The translations under genes were made by a program, and so were the position numbers. From NCBI RefSeq assembly GCF_013113735.1, contig NZ_CP053346.1:1750001-1814000 (forward strand): a stretch of DNA of 64,000 bases, written 5' to 3'. Position 1 is the first letter of the stretch. Each line of letters begins with the position of its first letter. This document shows positions 7,706-17,981 of this stretch, piece by piece. The notes beneath the pieces are model-generated. The model ran no database searches. It was not told where the DNA came from and saw nothing but the letters and a program-made list of their open reading frames with translations. This stretch comes from Sphingomonas sp. AP4-R1. Lineage in GTDB: Bacteria > Pseudomonadota > Alphaproteobacteria > Sphingomonadales > Sphingomonadaceae.

Positions 7706-9502
7706 TCAGCGGCGGGGGCGATAGGCGTCGCGCAGCACGCGCGACAGCTCGTCCACCGAATAGGGCTTGTTCAGAAGATCGAACCCCTGCGACCCGTTGT
7801 CGGCGAGGACATGGCTGTAGCCGCTGGTCAGGACGACAGGCAGGTGCGGCCAGCGCGCCTTGATCTCCCGGCCGAGCTGCACGCCATCCATGCCGGGCAT
7901 CACCACATCGGAGAAGACGATGTCGATGTCGGCATGATCCTGTTCGAGGATCGCGATCGCCTCGCGCGCATTGCCGGCGAACCGCGTCGTGTAGCCGAGA
8001 TCGTCGAGCAGTTGCGACGCGAACTCGCCCACCTGCTCATTGTCCTCGACGATCAGGATGCTGGCTTCGAGGGCCGACACCGCTTCGGGCGGGCGCGCCG
8101 CCTCGACACCCTCCGGCGCCGGGACGCGGCGCAGATACAGGCTGAAGGTGGTGCCGACGCCCACCTCGCTCGCGACGTCGATCTCGCCGCCCGACTGTTT
8201 CGTGAACCCATAGACCTGGCTGAGGCCGAGACCCGTGCCCTTGCCGACCTCCTTGGTCGTGTAGAACGGCTCGAAGATATGTTCGAGCTGGTCCGGCCGC
8301 ATACCCGAGCCGATGTCGATCACGGAGATCTTCACGAAATCGCCTTCGGCGGCCGAATGGCCCCTGCGGGCCGGAACGCCATCCTCGGCCTCGATCGCGA
8401 TCGTGATGCGCCCGTCGCCGTTCATCGCATCGCGCGCATTCACCGTCATGTTGACGAGCGCCGTCTCGAACTGGCTGGCATCCACCTCGACGAAACAGGG
8501 CGCGCAGATCGGATCGATGACGAGTTCCACCCTCGAACCGACCACGGTGCGCAGCATATCGGCCACGGAGCCGACCTTCGCCGCCACGTCGAATATTTCG
8601 GGGCGCAGCGCCTGGCGGCGGGCGAAGGCGAGCAGCTGGCCGGTCAGCTTGGCGGCACGATCGGCCGTGTCCGCGATCGCATCGACATATTTGACGCGCT
8701 TCTCGGGCGTCAGCTCGCGGCGGCGCAGCAGATCGGCCGAGGAGCGGATGATCGTCAGCAGATTGTTGGAATCATGCGCGACCCCGCCGGTGAGCTGGCC
8801 GATCGCCTCCATCTTCTGCATCTGGCGCACCTGGCCCTCGGTCGCGATCAGCTCGCGCGAGCGCTCCTCGATCCGGACTTCCAGCGATTCGTTCAGTACG
8901 CGCAGCGCCTCCTCGGAGGCGGTGCGATCCAGCAGGTCCGCGGCCTGCCGCGCGAGGATGTCCATCAGGCGAAGATCGCGCTGGGTGGGCGTGTGCGGCG
9001 CGCTCCAGTGGGTGGAGATCATGCCGAGCAGCTTGCCGGTGCGCGACAGCAACGGCGTCGTCTGCGCGGAGCGGATGTTCGCGCGGCGGAAGGCGAGCAG
9101 ATCCTCGGTGCCGGCGATGTCGGTCCACGTCTCGAAATCGGGGACGAGCGCGCGCTGGCCGCACTTCAGCGCCAGCGTGCAGCTGCTATAGGCGGTGGGG
9201 CGCACCCACTGCCAGAAGCCAATCGCCTCGGGCGGCAGGCCGCGATGCGCGAGAAGCTGCAGCTCGCCGCCATGGCCCGAGGGATCGCCGTGCGGGCAGA
9301 GCAGCTGCATCGTGCCATATTGGGACCGCATGATCGCCACCGCCGCCGCGACGATCTTGCCATAGAGTTCGACGCGATCCTGCTCGCCGATCAGCTCGAC
9401 GCTGATGCTGTGGAGCAGATCGATATCGTCGAGCCCGGCATCGAGCGGAAGATCGGCCACGCCGATCGGCATCACCTTCTGGCCGAGAAGCAGATCGGTC
9501 AC
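7706..9502 (-). CDS. Hybrid sensor histidine kinase with GAF and receiver domains
   Basis: About 598 residues, with no transmembrane segment. A GAF-like sensor spans about 25-190. A HisKA dimerisation domain with GQLTGGVAHDSNN follows near 240 (the family usually has AHDFNN, so the Phe is Ser here). A HATPase domain carries NARDAM, DIGSGM and GTGLGLSQVYG. A C-terminal receiver has the phosphoacceptor in FSDVVMPGMDG. It therefore probably autophosphorylates and can pass phosphate to its own receiver. The GTG at 9502 has GGGGA upstream; a TTG at 9532 is possible. It lies about 80 bases downstream of kdpE on the same strand, so it might be co-transcribed. The signal is unknown. Confidence 0.88.
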   Translation of the reverse strand: MTDLLLGQKVMPIGVADLPLDAGLDDIDLLHSISVELIGEQDRVELYGKIVAAAVAIMRSQYGTMQLLCPHGDPSGHGGELQLLAHRGLPPEAIGFWQWVRPTAYSSCTLALKCGQRALVPDFETWTDIAGTEDLLAFRRANIRSAQTTPLLSRTGKLLGMISTHWSAPHTPTQRDLRLMDILARQAADLLDRTASEEALRVLNESLEVRIEERSRELIATEGQVRQMQKMEAIGQLTGGVAHDSNNLLTIIRSSADLLRRRELTPEKRVKYVDAIADTADRAAKLTGQLLAFARRQALRPEIFDVAAKVGSVADMLRTVVGSRVELVIDPICAPCFVEVDASQFETALVNMTVNARDAMNGDGRITIAIEAEDGVPARRGHSAAEGDFVKISVIDIGSGMRPDQLEHIFEPFYTTKEVGKGTGLGLSQVYGFTKQSGGEIDVASEVGVGTTFSLYLRRVPAPEGVEAARPPEAVSALEASILIVEDNEQVGEFASQLLDDLGYTTRFAGNAREAIAILEQDHADIDIVFSDVVMPGMDGVQLGREIKARWPHLPVVLTSGYSHVLADNGSQGFDLLNKPYSVDELSRVLRDAYRPRR

Positions 9503-9581
9503 GTTGAAATCCCCAGGGAGGTGCGCTGACAAGCGAAACGATCATAGCAGCGAATGTTTCCGGCGGCGACGGACAGGAGGG

Positions 9582-10268
9582 TCAGCCTGCGGCCAGCCGA
9601 TATCCGACGCCCAGTTCGTTGGTGATCAGGGCCGGCCGCATCGGATCGACTTCCAGCTTCTGGCGCAGATTGCGCACGACGATCCGCAGATATTCGATGC
9701 GCCGGTCATAGGCATCGGGCCAGCCGGCCTCCAGCATCTGCCGGTGCGTGACGATGCGACCCGGCGCGCGGGCCAGTTGCTCCAGCACGGCGAATTCCTT
9801 GCGGGTGAGGTGGACCTCGGCGCCGTCCCGCACGACGACCCGGTCGACCAGATCGATCCGGATCCCGCCCGCTTCCACCAGCGGCCGCGATCCCTGGGCC
9901 TGCAGCCCGTCCCGCAGCGTGGCGCGCAGACGGGCCAGCACCTCCTCGCTGTCGAACGGCTTGGTCACATAATCCTGCGCGCCGAGATCGAGCGCGGCCA
10001 CCTTCTGCTCGGTCGCCTCGCGCGCGGAGACGACGATGATCGGCGCCGAACCGCTCTGGCGGAGCAACTGGACGATCTCCAGCCCGTCGCGATCGGGGAG
10101 GCCGAGATCGAGCAGGATCGCGTCCGGCCGGGCGGTGCGCGCCGCAGCGAGTGCCTCCGCGGCGCTGGTGGCCTCGATCGCGTCATAGCCGGCGCGGGTC
10201 AGCGCGCTGTGCAGCAGGCGCCGGATGTGGAGATCGTCATCGACGATCAGGATGCGCGCGCCGCTCAT
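9582..10268 (-). CDS. kdpE: KdpE, potassium-responsive response regulator
   Basis: A 228-residue OmpR/PhoB-type regulator. The receiver domain has the acidic pocket near DDD at 10-12, phosphoacceptor Asp54 (ILLDLGLP) and the conserved Lys in YVTKPF. The C-terminal winged helix (about 130-225) ends RKLEVDP-like and ITNELGVGYRL. It is the output partner of KdpD and should activate kdpFABC under K+ limitation. The start overlaps the kdpD stop by four bases. The order kdpFABC-kdpD-kdpE confirms the assignment. Confidence 0.95.
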   Translation of the reverse strand: MSGARILIVDDDLHIRRLLHSALTRAGYDAIEATSAAEALAAARTARPDAILLDLGLPDRDGLEIVQLLRQSGSAPIIVVSAREATEQKVAALDLGAQDYVTKPFDSEEVLARLRATLRDGLQAQGSRPLVEAGGIRIDLVDRVVVRDGAEVHLTRKEFAVLEQLARAPGRIVTHRQMLEAGWPDAYDRRIEYLRIVVRNLRQKLEVDPMRPALITNELGVGYRLAAG

Positions 10269-12934
10269 CCCTGGGCCTCGCCCTGATCGAGGATCAGGAG
10301 CCGATCGGGAAAGCGAAGGCTGAACACCGCACCCTGTCCGTCGGGGCGATTGGCCGCGCTGACGCGCAGGCCCATCGCCTCCGCAAATCCCTTGACGATG
10401 GCGAGCCCGAGGCCGGTGCCGCCCGCCGTCCGATCCGATCCTTCGAGCCGCCGAAAGGTTTCGAACACCTCTTCCTCGCGACCGGGCGGGAGGCCCGGAC
10501 CTTCGTCGACCACCGACAAAGTGAGCGCATCATAGGAGCGTTCGGCGCGGATGACGACCGGCGTGCCGGGGGCGCCATAGCGGCCCGCATTGTCGAGCAG
10601 ATTGAGCAGGCAGTGGTGGAAAAGCTGCGGATCGACGGATACCAGCGGCAGATCGGGGGACGCCTCCAGCTGAATGGCGTGACCCTCCAGGGCGCGCCGC
10701 GCGTCATGCACCGCGCCCGCCACCGCATCCGCCAGATCCACCGGCTCGGTATTGAGGCGGAGCGCACCGGCCTCCACGCGCGTCATGTCCAGCAGGTTGG
10801 CGACGAAGCGGTTGAGGCGCAGCGCCTCGCTCTCGATCGTGTCGAGCAGAGGATCGTGGGTCTTGCGGCGAAGCTCGGCGGCGGCGGCCAGCACCGACGT
10901 CAGCGGCGTGCGCAGATCGTGGCTGACCGACGAGAGCAGCGCCGCGCGCAGGCGATCCCGCTCGCGCACCGCCTCGACATCGCGCATCTCGCCTTCCAGC
11001 CGCAGGCGTTCCAGCGCCAGCGCGGTCTGATCGATCAGACTGCCGAGCAAGGCGAGCTGATCCGATCGGATGGGATCGCCGCCATCGTCCCGCGCGAGAC
11101 CCATGATCGCCAGCACGGGCTCGCCCGATCGCAGCGGCTGGAATTGCCAGTCGGACGCCGTCAGCGTGCCCGTGCCGCGCCCGGCGGGCTGGCCCGTGTC
11201 ATAGACCCATTGCGCGGCGGCCAGCTCCATCGTCTCCAGCCGAACCTCGCCCCCGCTGGTCGCCTGCACCACGAGGCCGGTCGGCTCCCGCTCCAGGATC
11301 AGCACGCGCAGCCCCAGCAGCCGCCCGATCTCCGCGCAGGCCGCTCTGGCGACGGCCTGCGCATCGCTGAGCGCGGTCAGCTGGCGCAGATAGCCCGCCA
11401 GCGCCGCATTGGTGCGCGCGCTGGAGGCGGCCAGATCGGCCTGGACGCGGACGCGCGACGTCAGCTGGCTGGTGACGAAGGCCACGCCGATCAGCACGAA
11501 GATGGAGACGACATTTTCGGGATTGCTCACCGAAAACGTGCCGACCGGCGGGAGGAAGAAGAAATTGTAGGCGAGGCTGGACGCCAGCCCCGCATAGAGG
11601 CCGGGGCGCAGGCCGCACAGGCTGGCCGCCACCATCACCGGCAGCAGATAGAGCAAGGCGATGTTGCCGACGTTGAGGAAGCTGAGGACCGTGGCGCCGA
11701 GCGCGGTGACCGCCGCCACCATCAGCGTCGCCCAGAGATAGAAAGACGGCCTGCCCCAATCGCCCGATCGCGGCGCAGTCGTGGATCGGGCGCGCGGGGC
11801 GGTCTCGCTGCCGGACGGCAGCACATGGACGGCGACGCCCGGCGTCTCGCGCACCAGACGATCCACGACCGAGCCGTGCCGCAGCTCGAACCAGCGGGAC
11901 CGCACCGACTTGCCGACGATGAGCTGGGTCGCGCGCGCCTCAGCGACGAAGCTCTTCAGCCCCTCGATCACGTTGACCGCGGGCACCGTCGCCACCTGCG
12001 CGCCCAGCCGGGTGGCGAGCGCCAGCACGTCGGCGATCCGCTGATGCTCGGCCGCGCCGAGCTGGCGGGTGCGCGCGGTCTCGATATGAAGCGCCGTCCA
12101 GGGCGCGTGGAGGGCATCCGCCATGCGCTTGGCGATCCGGACCAGCCCTTCCGCGCCGGAGACTTCGCTCACGGCGACGACGATCCGCTCGCTTGCGCCC
12201 CAGGTGCCGGTCTGCGCGCTGGCCCGCAGATGCTCCAGCATCCGGCTGTCCACCGCCTGCGCTGCCCGGCGCAGCGCCAGCTCGCGCAGGGCCGAAAGAT
12301 TGGATTTCGAGAAGAAATGGGCGAGCGCGCGCGTCGCTTCCTCGGGCAGGTAGACCTTGCCCTCCCGGAGCCGCTCGATCAGCTCGTCGGGCGGAATGTC
12401 GACGACCTCGATCTCGGCCGCCTCCAGGATCGAATCCGGCACCGTCTCGCGCACCCGGACCCGCGTGAACGAGGCGACGACGTCGTTGAGGCTTTCGACA
12501 TGCTGGATGTTGACGGTCGAGAAGACGTCGATGCCCGCCGCGAGCAGCTCCTCGACATCCTGATAGCGTTTGGAATGCCGGCTGCCGTGGGCGTTGGTAT
12601 GGGCGAGTTCGTCGACCAGCGCGAGCGCGGGCCTGCGTTCGAGCAGCGCGTCGAGATCCATCTCGGTGAGCGTGCGGCCCTCATAATCGAGCGCGCGGCG
12701 CGGCAGGATTTCGAGCCCCCGGGTCAGCGCCTCCGTCTCGATCCGGCCGTGCGTCTCGACGACGCCGACGACGACATCGATGCCCGCGCGGGCCCGTGCG
12801 GCGCCTTCGGACAGCATTTCATAGGTCTTGCCGACGCCGGGCGCCGCGCCGAGGAAGATCTTCAGGCGCCCCCGTCCTTCCTGCGCCGCCTCGCGCAGGA
12901 AGGATTCCGGGGACGGTCGGGCAGGCTCGCTCAA
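10265..12934 (-). CDS. kdpD: KdpD, osmosensitive K+ channel sensor kinase
   Basis: 889 residues, normal KdpD length. The N-terminal KdpD domain has Walker [10 protein letters not shown] and the [13 protein letters not shown] motif. A universal-stress-protein-like domain follows (near 245-370). Four hydrophobic segments lie around 395-500, a GAF region around 515-640, HisKA with [12 protein letters not shown] near 665, and a HATPase with [17 protein letters not shown] and [11 protein letters not shown]. It senses K+ or turgor limitation and phosphorylates KdpE. It overlaps kdpC and kdpE by four bases each, so it is made as part of the kdp operon. Confidence 0.97.
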   Translation of the reverse strand: MSEPARPSPESFLREAAQEGRGRLKIFLGAAPGVGKTYEMLSEGAARARAGIDVVVGVVETHGRIETEALTRGLEILPRRALDYEGRTLTEMDLDALLERRPALALVDELAHTNAHGSRHSKRYQDVEELLAAGIDVFSTVNIQHVESLNDVVASFTRVRVRETVPDSILEAAEIEVVDIPPDELIERLREGKVYLPEEATRALAHFFSKSNLSALRELALRRAAQAVDSRMLEHLRASAQTGTWGASERIVVAVSEVSGAEGLVRIAKRMADALHAPWTALHIETARTRQLGAAEHQRIADVLALATRLGAQVATVPAVNVIEGLKSFVAEARATQLIVGKSVRSRWFELRHGSVVDRLVRETPGVAVHVLPSGSETAPRARSTTAPRSGDWGRPSFYLWATLMVAAVTALGATVLSFLNVGNIALLYLLPVMVAASLCGLRPGLYAGLASSLAYNFFFLPPVGTFSVSNPENVVSIFVLIGVAFVTSQLTSRVRVQADLAASSARTNAALAGYLRQLTALSDAQAVARAACAEIGRLLGLRVLILEREPTGLVVQATSGGEVRLETMELAAAQWVYDTGQPAGRGTGTLTASDWQFQPLRSGEPVLAIMGLARDDGGDPIRSDQLALLGSLIDQTALALERLRLEGEMRDVEAVRERDRLRAALLSSVSHDLRTPLTSVLAAAAELRRKTHDPLLDTIESEALRLNRFVANLLDMTRVEAGALRLNTEPVDLADAVAGAVHDARRALEGHAIQLEASPDLPLVSVDPQLFHHCLLNLLDNAGRYGAPGTPVVIRAERSYDALTLSVVDEGPGLPPGREEEVFETFRRLEGSDRTAGGTGLGLAIVKGFAEAMGLRVSAANRPDGQGAVFSLRFPDRLLILDQGEAQG

Positions 12935-13512
12935 TGCGCCGCCGTTCGATCCAGAGCGAGGTTGAGCGCCAGCACGTTGACGCGCTCCTCGCCGAGGAAA
13001 CCGGCCAGCGGGTGCGCGATGTGCGCATCCACCAGCGCTTTCACCCGCGCCCCGGCGAGCCCGCGCGCTTTGGCCACGCGCGCGACCTGCGCGTAGGCGG
13101 CGTCCGGCGACAGATCGGGATCGAGGCCCGAAGCGCTGGCCGTCACGAGATCCGCGGGGATGGCCGTCACGCCCTCCGCCTTCCGTCTCGCGACATCGGC
13201 CTTGACCCGATCGACCAGCGCCTGCGCCGTCGGGCCATAGTTCGATCCCGACGATGCGAGGCCGTCATAGCCCTTGCCGGCGGCGGAAGGGCGGGTCTGG
13301 AAGTAACGATCGCTGGTGAAGCCCTGACCGATCACGGTGGATCCGATCACGTCGCCACGCGCGTCGCGCACGAGGCTGCCATTCGCCTGGGAGGGAAAGA
13401 TCGCCTGGCCGATGCCCGTCATGGCCAGAGGATAGGCCAATCCGAGCAGCAGCGCGAACAGGATCGTCAGCACGATGGCGGGCCGCAGCGCGGTGGTGAA
13501 GTCGTTGCCCAT
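12931..13512 (-). CDS. kdpC: KdpC, potassium-transporting ATPase subunit C
   Basis: 193 residues. One N-terminal membrane helix (about 10-32: [20 protein letters not shown]) is followed by a periplasmic domain with the KdpC marks [18 protein letters not shown] and SGSNYGPT. KdpC assists K+ binding and couples KdpA to KdpB. The ATG at 13512 follows GAGG at a workable distance. Longer upstream reading is the shadow of kdpB. It is 11 bases from kdpB and overlaps kdpD by four. Confidence 0.95.
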   Translation of the reverse strand: MGNDFTTALRPAIVLTILFALLLGLAYPLAMTGIGQAIFPSQANGSLVRDARGDVIGSTVIGQGFTSDRYFQTRPSAAGKGYDGLASSGSNYGPTAQALVDRVKADVARRKAEGVTAIPADLVTASASGLDPDLSPDAAYAQVARVAKARGLAGARVKALVDAHIAHPLAGFLGEERVNVLALNLALDRTAAH

Positions 13513-13523
13513 GATGATGGTCC

Positions 13524-15560
13524 TCAGGCGAGACCGAGGCCGCTGACGGCCAGGTCGATGATCTTGATGCCGATGAACGGGGCGACGAGACCGCCCAGCC
13601 CATAGACGGCGAGGTTGCGCGTCAGCAGCGCTCCGGCCCCCATCGGCCTGTAGGCGACGCCCTTCAGCGCCAGCGGCACGAGCAGGGGTATGATGAGCGC
13701 GTTGAAGATGATCGCCGAGAGGATGGCGCTCTCCGGTGTCTTCAGCCCCATGACGTTCAGGACGCCGAGCCCCGGATAGAGCACCACGAACATCGCCGGG
13801 ATGATCGCGAAATATTTGGCGACATCGTTGGCGACGGAGAAGGTGGTCAGCGCGCCGCGCGTCATCAGCAATTGCTTGCCGAGGCCGACGATCTCGATCA
13901 GCTTGGTCGGATCGCTGTCGAGATCGACCATGTTGCCGGCTTCGCGCGCCGCCTGCGTGCCCGTGTTCATCGCCACGCCGACATCGGCCTGGGCCAGCGC
14001 CGGGGCATCGTTGGTGCCGTCCCCGCACATCGCCACCAGGCGGCCGCCGGTCTGCTCCTTGCGGATCAGCTCCAATTTGTCCTCGGGCGTGGCCTGGGCG
14101 AGGAAATCGTCGACGCCCGCCTCGGCGGCGATGGCGGCGGCGGTCAGCGGATTGTCGCCGGTGATCATCACGGTGCGGATGCCCATCGCGCGCAGCTCGC
14201 CGAAGCGTTCGCGGATGCCGGCCTTGACCACATCCTTGAGGAAGATCGCGCCGAGCAGATGCCCGTCCCGCGCCACCGCCAGCGGCGTGCCGCCGGCACG
14301 CGCGATCTCGTCGGTGATCCGGCGGAGTTCGGTCGCGGCGGCGGTGGCGCCGAGACCGGGATGGGCGCGCAGGATCGAATCCACCGCCCCCTTCTGGATT
14401 AGCGCGCCGCCGGTGCGGATGCCGGAGATGCGCGTCTGGGCGGTGAACGGGATCACCTCGGCATCGTCCGGCAGCGCGGCCGTCGTCACCCCGAACGTCT
14501 CGCGCGCGAGCGCCACGATCGATCGTCCTTCCGGCGTCTCGTCGGCCAGGCTGGCGAGCGAGGCCGCGTCCGCCAGAGTCCGCGCGCTCGCCCCGCCGAC
14601 CGGGCGGAATTCGCTGGCCTGCCTATCGCCGATCGTGATCGTGCCGGTCTTGTCGAGCAGCAGCACGTCGACATCGCCCGCCGCTTCCACCGCGCGGCCG
14701 GATTTTGCCAGCACGTTGAAGCGCACCAGCCGGTCCATGCCGGCGATCCCGATCGCGGACAGCAAGGCCGCGATCGTCGTCGGAATGAGCGTGATCAGCA
14801 GCGCCGCCAGGATCACGACGGGCACCGCGCCGCCGGCATAGGAGGCGAAGCCGGGGATCGTGCCGACCGCGATGAGGAAGATGATCGTCAGGCCGACGAG
14901 CAGGATGGTCAGCGCGATCTCGTTCGGCGTCTTCTGCCGTTCGGCGCCTTCGACGAGCGCGATCATGCGATCGAGGAAACCCTTGCCCGGCTCGACCGTG
15001 ACGCGGACCTTGATGCGATCGGAGATGACGCGCGTGCCCGCCGTCACCGCCGAACGATCGCCGCCCGCCTCGCGGATCACGGGCGCGCTCTCGCCGGTGA
15101 TCGCCGCCTCGTTGACGGAGGCCACGCCCTCGATCACCTCGCCGTCGGACGGGATGAGATCGCCGGTCTCGACCAGCACGATCTCGCCCACCTGCAACTG
15201 GGTCGCGGGGACGATGCTATAGGTATCGCCCACGCCCAGCAGCCTTTTGGCCTTCAGCTCGGCCTTGGCGTCGCGCAGGCTGGCGGCCTGCGCCTTGCCC
15301 CGGCCTTCGGCCAGCGCCTCGGCGAAGGTGCCGAACAGCACCGTCAACCACAGCCAGACGGTGAGCTGCGCCTTGAACGGCGTCGAGAGGCTGTCATGGC
15401 CGATGAAGATCAGGATGGTCAGCAACGTCGCTACGCAGGCGGTGACGAACATCACCGGATTGCGGACGAGCTGGCGCGGATCGAGCTTGCCGAACGCGCC
15501 GCCGATCGCGGGAAGGATCAGGTCGGCGGTGAACAGGGATTTGGTCGCTGTGCGGCTCAT
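13524..15560 (-). CDS. kdpB: KdpB, P-type ATPase subunit of the K+ pump
   Basis: 678 residues, the expected length. P-type ATPase landmarks are in order: TGES (actuator), DKTGTIT with the phosphorylated Asp, [12 protein letters not shown] and [11 protein letters not shown], with the KdpB-specific [10 protein letters not shown]. It hydrolyses ATP at the inner membrane to drive K+ through KdpA. GAGG lies eight bases before the ATG. A 128-base palindromic repeat separates it from kdpA, which is unusual for this normally tight junction. Confidence 0.98.
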   Translation of the reverse strand: MSRTATKSLFTADLILPAIGGAFGKLDPRQLVRNPVMFVTACVATLLTILIFIGHDSLSTPFKAQLTVWLWLTVLFGTFAEALAEGRGKAQAASLRDAKAELKAKRLLGVGDTYSIVPATQLQVGEIVLVETGDLIPSDGEVIEGVASVNEAAITGESAPVIREAGGDRSAVTAGTRVISDRIKVRVTVEPGKGFLDRMIALVEGAERQKTPNEIALTILLVGLTIIFLIAVGTIPGFASYAGGAVPVVILAALLITLIPTTIAALLSAIGIAGMDRLVRFNVLAKSGRAVEAAGDVDVLLLDKTGTITIGDRQASEFRPVGGASARTLADAASLASLADETPEGRSIVALARETFGVTTAALPDDAEVIPFTAQTRISGIRTGGALIQKGAVDSILRAHPGLGATAAATELRRITDEIARAGGTPLAVARDGHLLGAIFLKDVVKAGIRERFGELRAMGIRTVMITGDNPLTAAAIAAEAGVDDFLAQATPEDKLELIRKEQTGGRLVAMCGDGTNDAPALAQADVGVAMNTGTQAAREAGNMVDLDSDPTKLIEIVGLGKQLLMTRGALTTFSVANDVAKYFAIIPAMFVVLYPGLGVLNVMGLKTPESAILSAIIFNALIIPLLVPLALKGVAYRPMGAGALLTRNLAVYGLGGLVAPFIGIKIIDLAVSGLGLA

Positions 15561-15594
15561 GAGAGAACCTCAAGGAGTGGATGGTGGATCGCGA

Positions 15595-15722
15595 TCCTCC
15601 CCCGCCAGGGGGAGGTGGCGCCGTAGGCGTCGGAGGGGGCGGACGGCGGAGCGCTATCGAGGACATTCCCGTCCGCCCCCTTCGTCAGGCTGCGTCTGCC
15701 ACCTCCCCTTGGCGGGGGAGGA
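15595..15722. repeat. Palindromic repeat inside the kdp operon, between kdpA and kdpB
   Basis: Outer arms CCTCCCCCGCCAGGGGGAGG (plus side) and CCTCCCCTTGGCGGGGGAGG enclose inner arms GGGGGCGGACGG/GTCCGCCCCC, giving a long stem. It fills most of the 178-base kdpA-kdpB gap. In RNA it could act as an intra-operon stability or attenuation hairpin. Confidence 0.85.
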
Positions 15723-15738
15723 TTTCGTGAGCCGCCCA

Positions 15739-17442
15739 TCAGAACAAGCTCCCCCGCACCATCGCGAGATGATCGGCGATGGGGCCGAGCGCGAGGCTCG
15801 GCAGGAACGTCAGGCCGCCCAGGATCAGAATGATGCCGACGAGCAAGCCCACCCAGAGCGGCCCGGTCGTGGGGAAGGAGCCCGCGCTCTCGGGCGTGGC
15901 CTTCTTCGCCGCCAGGCTGCCGGCGATGGCCAGCATCGGCACGATGACGAAGAAGCGGCCGACCCACATCGCGATGCCCAGCATCCCGTTGTAATAAGGC
16001 GTGTTGGCGGTGAGGCCGGCAAAGGCCGAACCGTTGTTCCCAACCGCGCTGGTGAAGGCGTACAGGATCTCGGCAAAGCCGTGCGGCCCCTTGTTGAGCG
16101 GCCCGGCCAGCCCCTGCTGCAGCACGCAGGACAGTGCGGTGAAGCCGAGGATGACGAGCGGCAGCACCGCGATCGCCAGCACCGCGAGCTTCACCTCGCG
16201 GGCCTCGATCTTCTTGCCGACATATTCGGGCGTGCGGCCGACCATCAGCCCCGCGACGAACACGGCGAGGATGGCGAAGAGCAGGAAGCCGTAGATGCCG
16301 GCACCGACGCCGCCGACGACGACCTCGCCCAGCTGGATGTTGAACAGGGGCACCAGCCCGCCCAGCGCCGTGAAGCTGTCATGCATCGCGTTGACCGCGC
16401 CGCAGGATGCCGCCGTGGTGACGACCGCGAAAAGGGCGGAGGCGGCCGCGCCGAAGCGCACGTCCTTGCCTTCCATATTGGCCCCGGAAACCCCGAGGCC
16501 GTGGAGGACCGGGTTGCCCGCCGCCTCCTGCCAGTAACTGACCGCCACGCCGCAGAGGAACAGGAAAGACATGGCTGCCAGGATCGCCCAACCCTGGCGG
16601 GTGTTGCCGACCGCCTTGCCGAACGTCCACGTCAGGCCGAAGCCGATCAGGAAGATCGACAGCATCTGGACGAGGTTCGTCAAAGCGCTCGGATTTTCGA
16701 AGGGGTGCGCCGAATTGGCGTTGAAGAAGCCGCCGCCGTTGGTGCCGAGCATCTTGATCGCTTCCTGAGAGGCGACCGGGCCGATGGCGAGCGTCTGTCT
16801 GGCGCCTTCGATCGTGTGGACGTCGACCGTCGCGGCGAGGGTCTGCGGCACGCCGCTCGCGATCAGGAAGATCGTGTAGACGATGCACAGCGGCAGCAGC
16901 AGATACAGCGTGACGCGCGTGGCATCCGCCCAGAAATTGCCGATCGTGTGCGTCTGCCGCCGCGCGAAGCCGCGAAACAGCGCGAAGGCCAGCGCGATGC
17001 CCGTCGCCGCCGACAGGAAATTGTGGATCGTCAGCCCCAGCATCTGGCTGAGGTTCGACATCGTGCTTTCGCCCGAATAGCTCTGCCAGTTGGTATTGGT
17101 GGTGAAGCTGATCGCGGTGTTGGCCGCGAGATGCTCGGACGGCGCGGCGAGGCCTTGCCCGTTCCACGGCAGCACCGCCTGCAGCCGCAGCACCGCATAG
17201 GTGAACAGCATCAGCGCCGCGTTGAACATCAGCATGTGCACCGCGTAGCGCCGCCAGCTCTGCTCGGCCGTGGGATCGATGCCGGCGAGCCTGTAGAAGC
17301 CCGTCTCCACGGGGCCGAGCACGGCGTGCAGCGGCGTGCGGCGCCCCTCGTACAGCGCGAACAGCCAGGTGCCGACCGGCTTCGTCAGCGCCAGCAAAAG
17401 TCCCAGAAAGACGAGGATCAGGATCCAGCCCTGAAGCGTCAT
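15739..17442 (-). CDS. kdpA: KdpA, K+-binding and translocating subunit
   Basis: 567 residues with about ten membrane segments, matching the family. The selectivity-loop type motifs are present: [30 protein letters not shown], and [14 protein letters not shown]. KdpA forms the channel-like K+ path of the Kdp complex. The start is the ATG at 17442 ([12 protein letters not shown]), the normal KdpA beginning; an in-frame upstream extension crosses kdpF. It is ten bases downstream of kdpF. Confidence 0.97.
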   Translation of the reverse strand: MTLQGWILILVFLGLLLALTKPVGTWLFALYEGRRTPLHAVLGPVETGFYRLAGIDPTAEQSWRRYAVHMLMFNAALMLFTYAVLRLQAVLPWNGQGLAAPSEHLAANTAISFTTNTNWQSYSGESTMSNLSQMLGLTIHNFLSAATGIALAFALFRGFARRQTHTIGNFWADATRVTLYLLLPLCIVYTIFLIASGVPQTLAATVDVHTIEGARQTLAIGPVASQEAIKMLGTNGGGFFNANSAHPFENPSALTNLVQMLSIFLIGFGLTWTFGKAVGNTRQGWAILAAMSFLFLCGVAVSYWQEAAGNPVLHGLGVSGANMEGKDVRFGAAASALFAVVTTAASCGAVNAMHDSFTALGGLVPLFNIQLGEVVVGGVGAGIYGFLLFAILAVFVAGLMVGRTPEYVGKKIEAREVKLAVLAIAVLPLVILGFTALSCVLQQGLAGPLNKGPHGFAEILYAFTSAVGNNGSAFAGLTANTPYYNGMLGIAMWVGRFFVIVPMLAIAGSLAAKKATPESAGSFPTTGPLWVGLLVGIILILGGLTFLPSLALGPIADHLAMVRGSLF

Positions 17443-17452
17443 GTCCGCCTCC

Positions 17453-17542
17453 TCAGAATTTCTCGGGGCGGGCAAGGGCCGCCACGAGATAAAGGAGGAG
17501 GCCGATCGCGGTGATTCCCGCGAGCCAGAGGTCCAGCGTCAT
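17453..17542 (-). CDS. kdpF: KdpF, small stabilising subunit (29 aa)
   Basis: A 29-residue single-span membrane peptide: [20 protein letters not shown], then AALARPEKF. The ending ALxRPEKF is the hallmark of KdpF, the peptide that stabilises the KdpABC complex. It sits ten bases upstream of kdpA in the standard order and ten bases downstream of another small membrane ORF. Confidence 0.93.
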   Translation of the reverse strand: MTLDLWLAGITAIGLLLYLVAALARPEKF

Positions 17543-17552
17543 CGCCGCCGCC

Positions 17553-17636
17553 TCACGCATTGTCGCATAGCCGGACATAAGCGAGCGTTGCCGCCACCAG
17601 CCCGATCATGATCGCGATCCAGAGCAGATCCTGCAC
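17553..17636 (-). CDS. Kdp-leader membrane micropeptide (27 aa), unnamed
   Basis: A GTG at 17636 opens a 27-residue frame that begins QDLLWIAIMIG and ends YVRLCDNA: one hydrophobic helix and a short polar tail. A GGGAG Shine-Dalgarno lies seven bases before the GTG, and the stop is ten bases before kdpF. Similar one-helix peptides ending in a YVRxCD-like motif occur, as far as I recall, upstream of kdpF in other alphaproteobacteria. It is probably a second small Kdp-associated subunit or a leader peptide. No function has been shown here. Confidence 0.7.
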   Translation of the reverse strand: MQDLLWIAIMIGLVAATLAYVRLCDNA

Positions 17637-17735
17637 AAGAAAACTCCCGTTCGTCGGCGGACGGAAACCGTCACGCCGCGGGCCGTGCATTAGGAGGAGC
17701 GGGCGTAGCGTATCGAGAACGAGGCCCGGCGATCC

Positions 17736-17754
17736 GCATAGTATTTGCGTATAG
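17736..17754 (-). promoter_or_regulatory. Candidate kdp promoter/KdpE region
   Basis: CTATACGCAAATACTATGC (minus strand) is the one AT-rich stretch between tRNA-Arg and the first kdp ORF, about 100 bases upstream of its GTG. CTATAC and ACTAT form an imperfect repeat. It may be the promoter or KdpE site, judged only on position and composition. Confidence 0.3.
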
Positions 17755-17848
17755 TCAGGGGCAATGCGCGGCCGGGGGAAGGGCCGGCGGGCGCGAGCGG
17801 GCGACCGGCGCGCGGGCTTCGAGCGGTGGCGGAAAAGGCGAAGGGAAA

Positions 17849-17925
17849 TGGCGCGCCCGGAGGGACTCGAACCCCCGACCAAGGAGGTAGAAGCTCCTTG
17901 CTCTATCCAGCTGAGCTACGGGCGC
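17849..17925 (-). tRNA. tRNA-Arg, anticodon TCT
   Basis: The minus strand folds as a full cloverleaf. The acceptor GCGCCCG pairs with CGGGCGC. The D-arm is GCTC/GAGC, the anticodon stem AGGAG/CTCCT with loop CTTCTAC (anticodon TCT, reading AGA), and the T-arm is GGGGG-TTCGAGT-CCCTC. Discriminator G and an encoded CCA follow. It is 77 bases including CCA and lies upstream of the kdp operon on the same strand. Confidence 0.97.
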
Positions 17926-17981
17926 CCGCCGACGCCGATAGCGCGGATTGCGCGGGGCGGGAACCGCGATAGTCTGGTTTG

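Noticed and set aside
10151..13096. Very long antisense open frame opposite kdpD
   Set aside because: It mirrors kdpD codon by codon in a GC-rich gene and has no domain. Such shadows are expected at high GC. The same applies to long antisense frames over purL, ftsI, argS and ftsZ.
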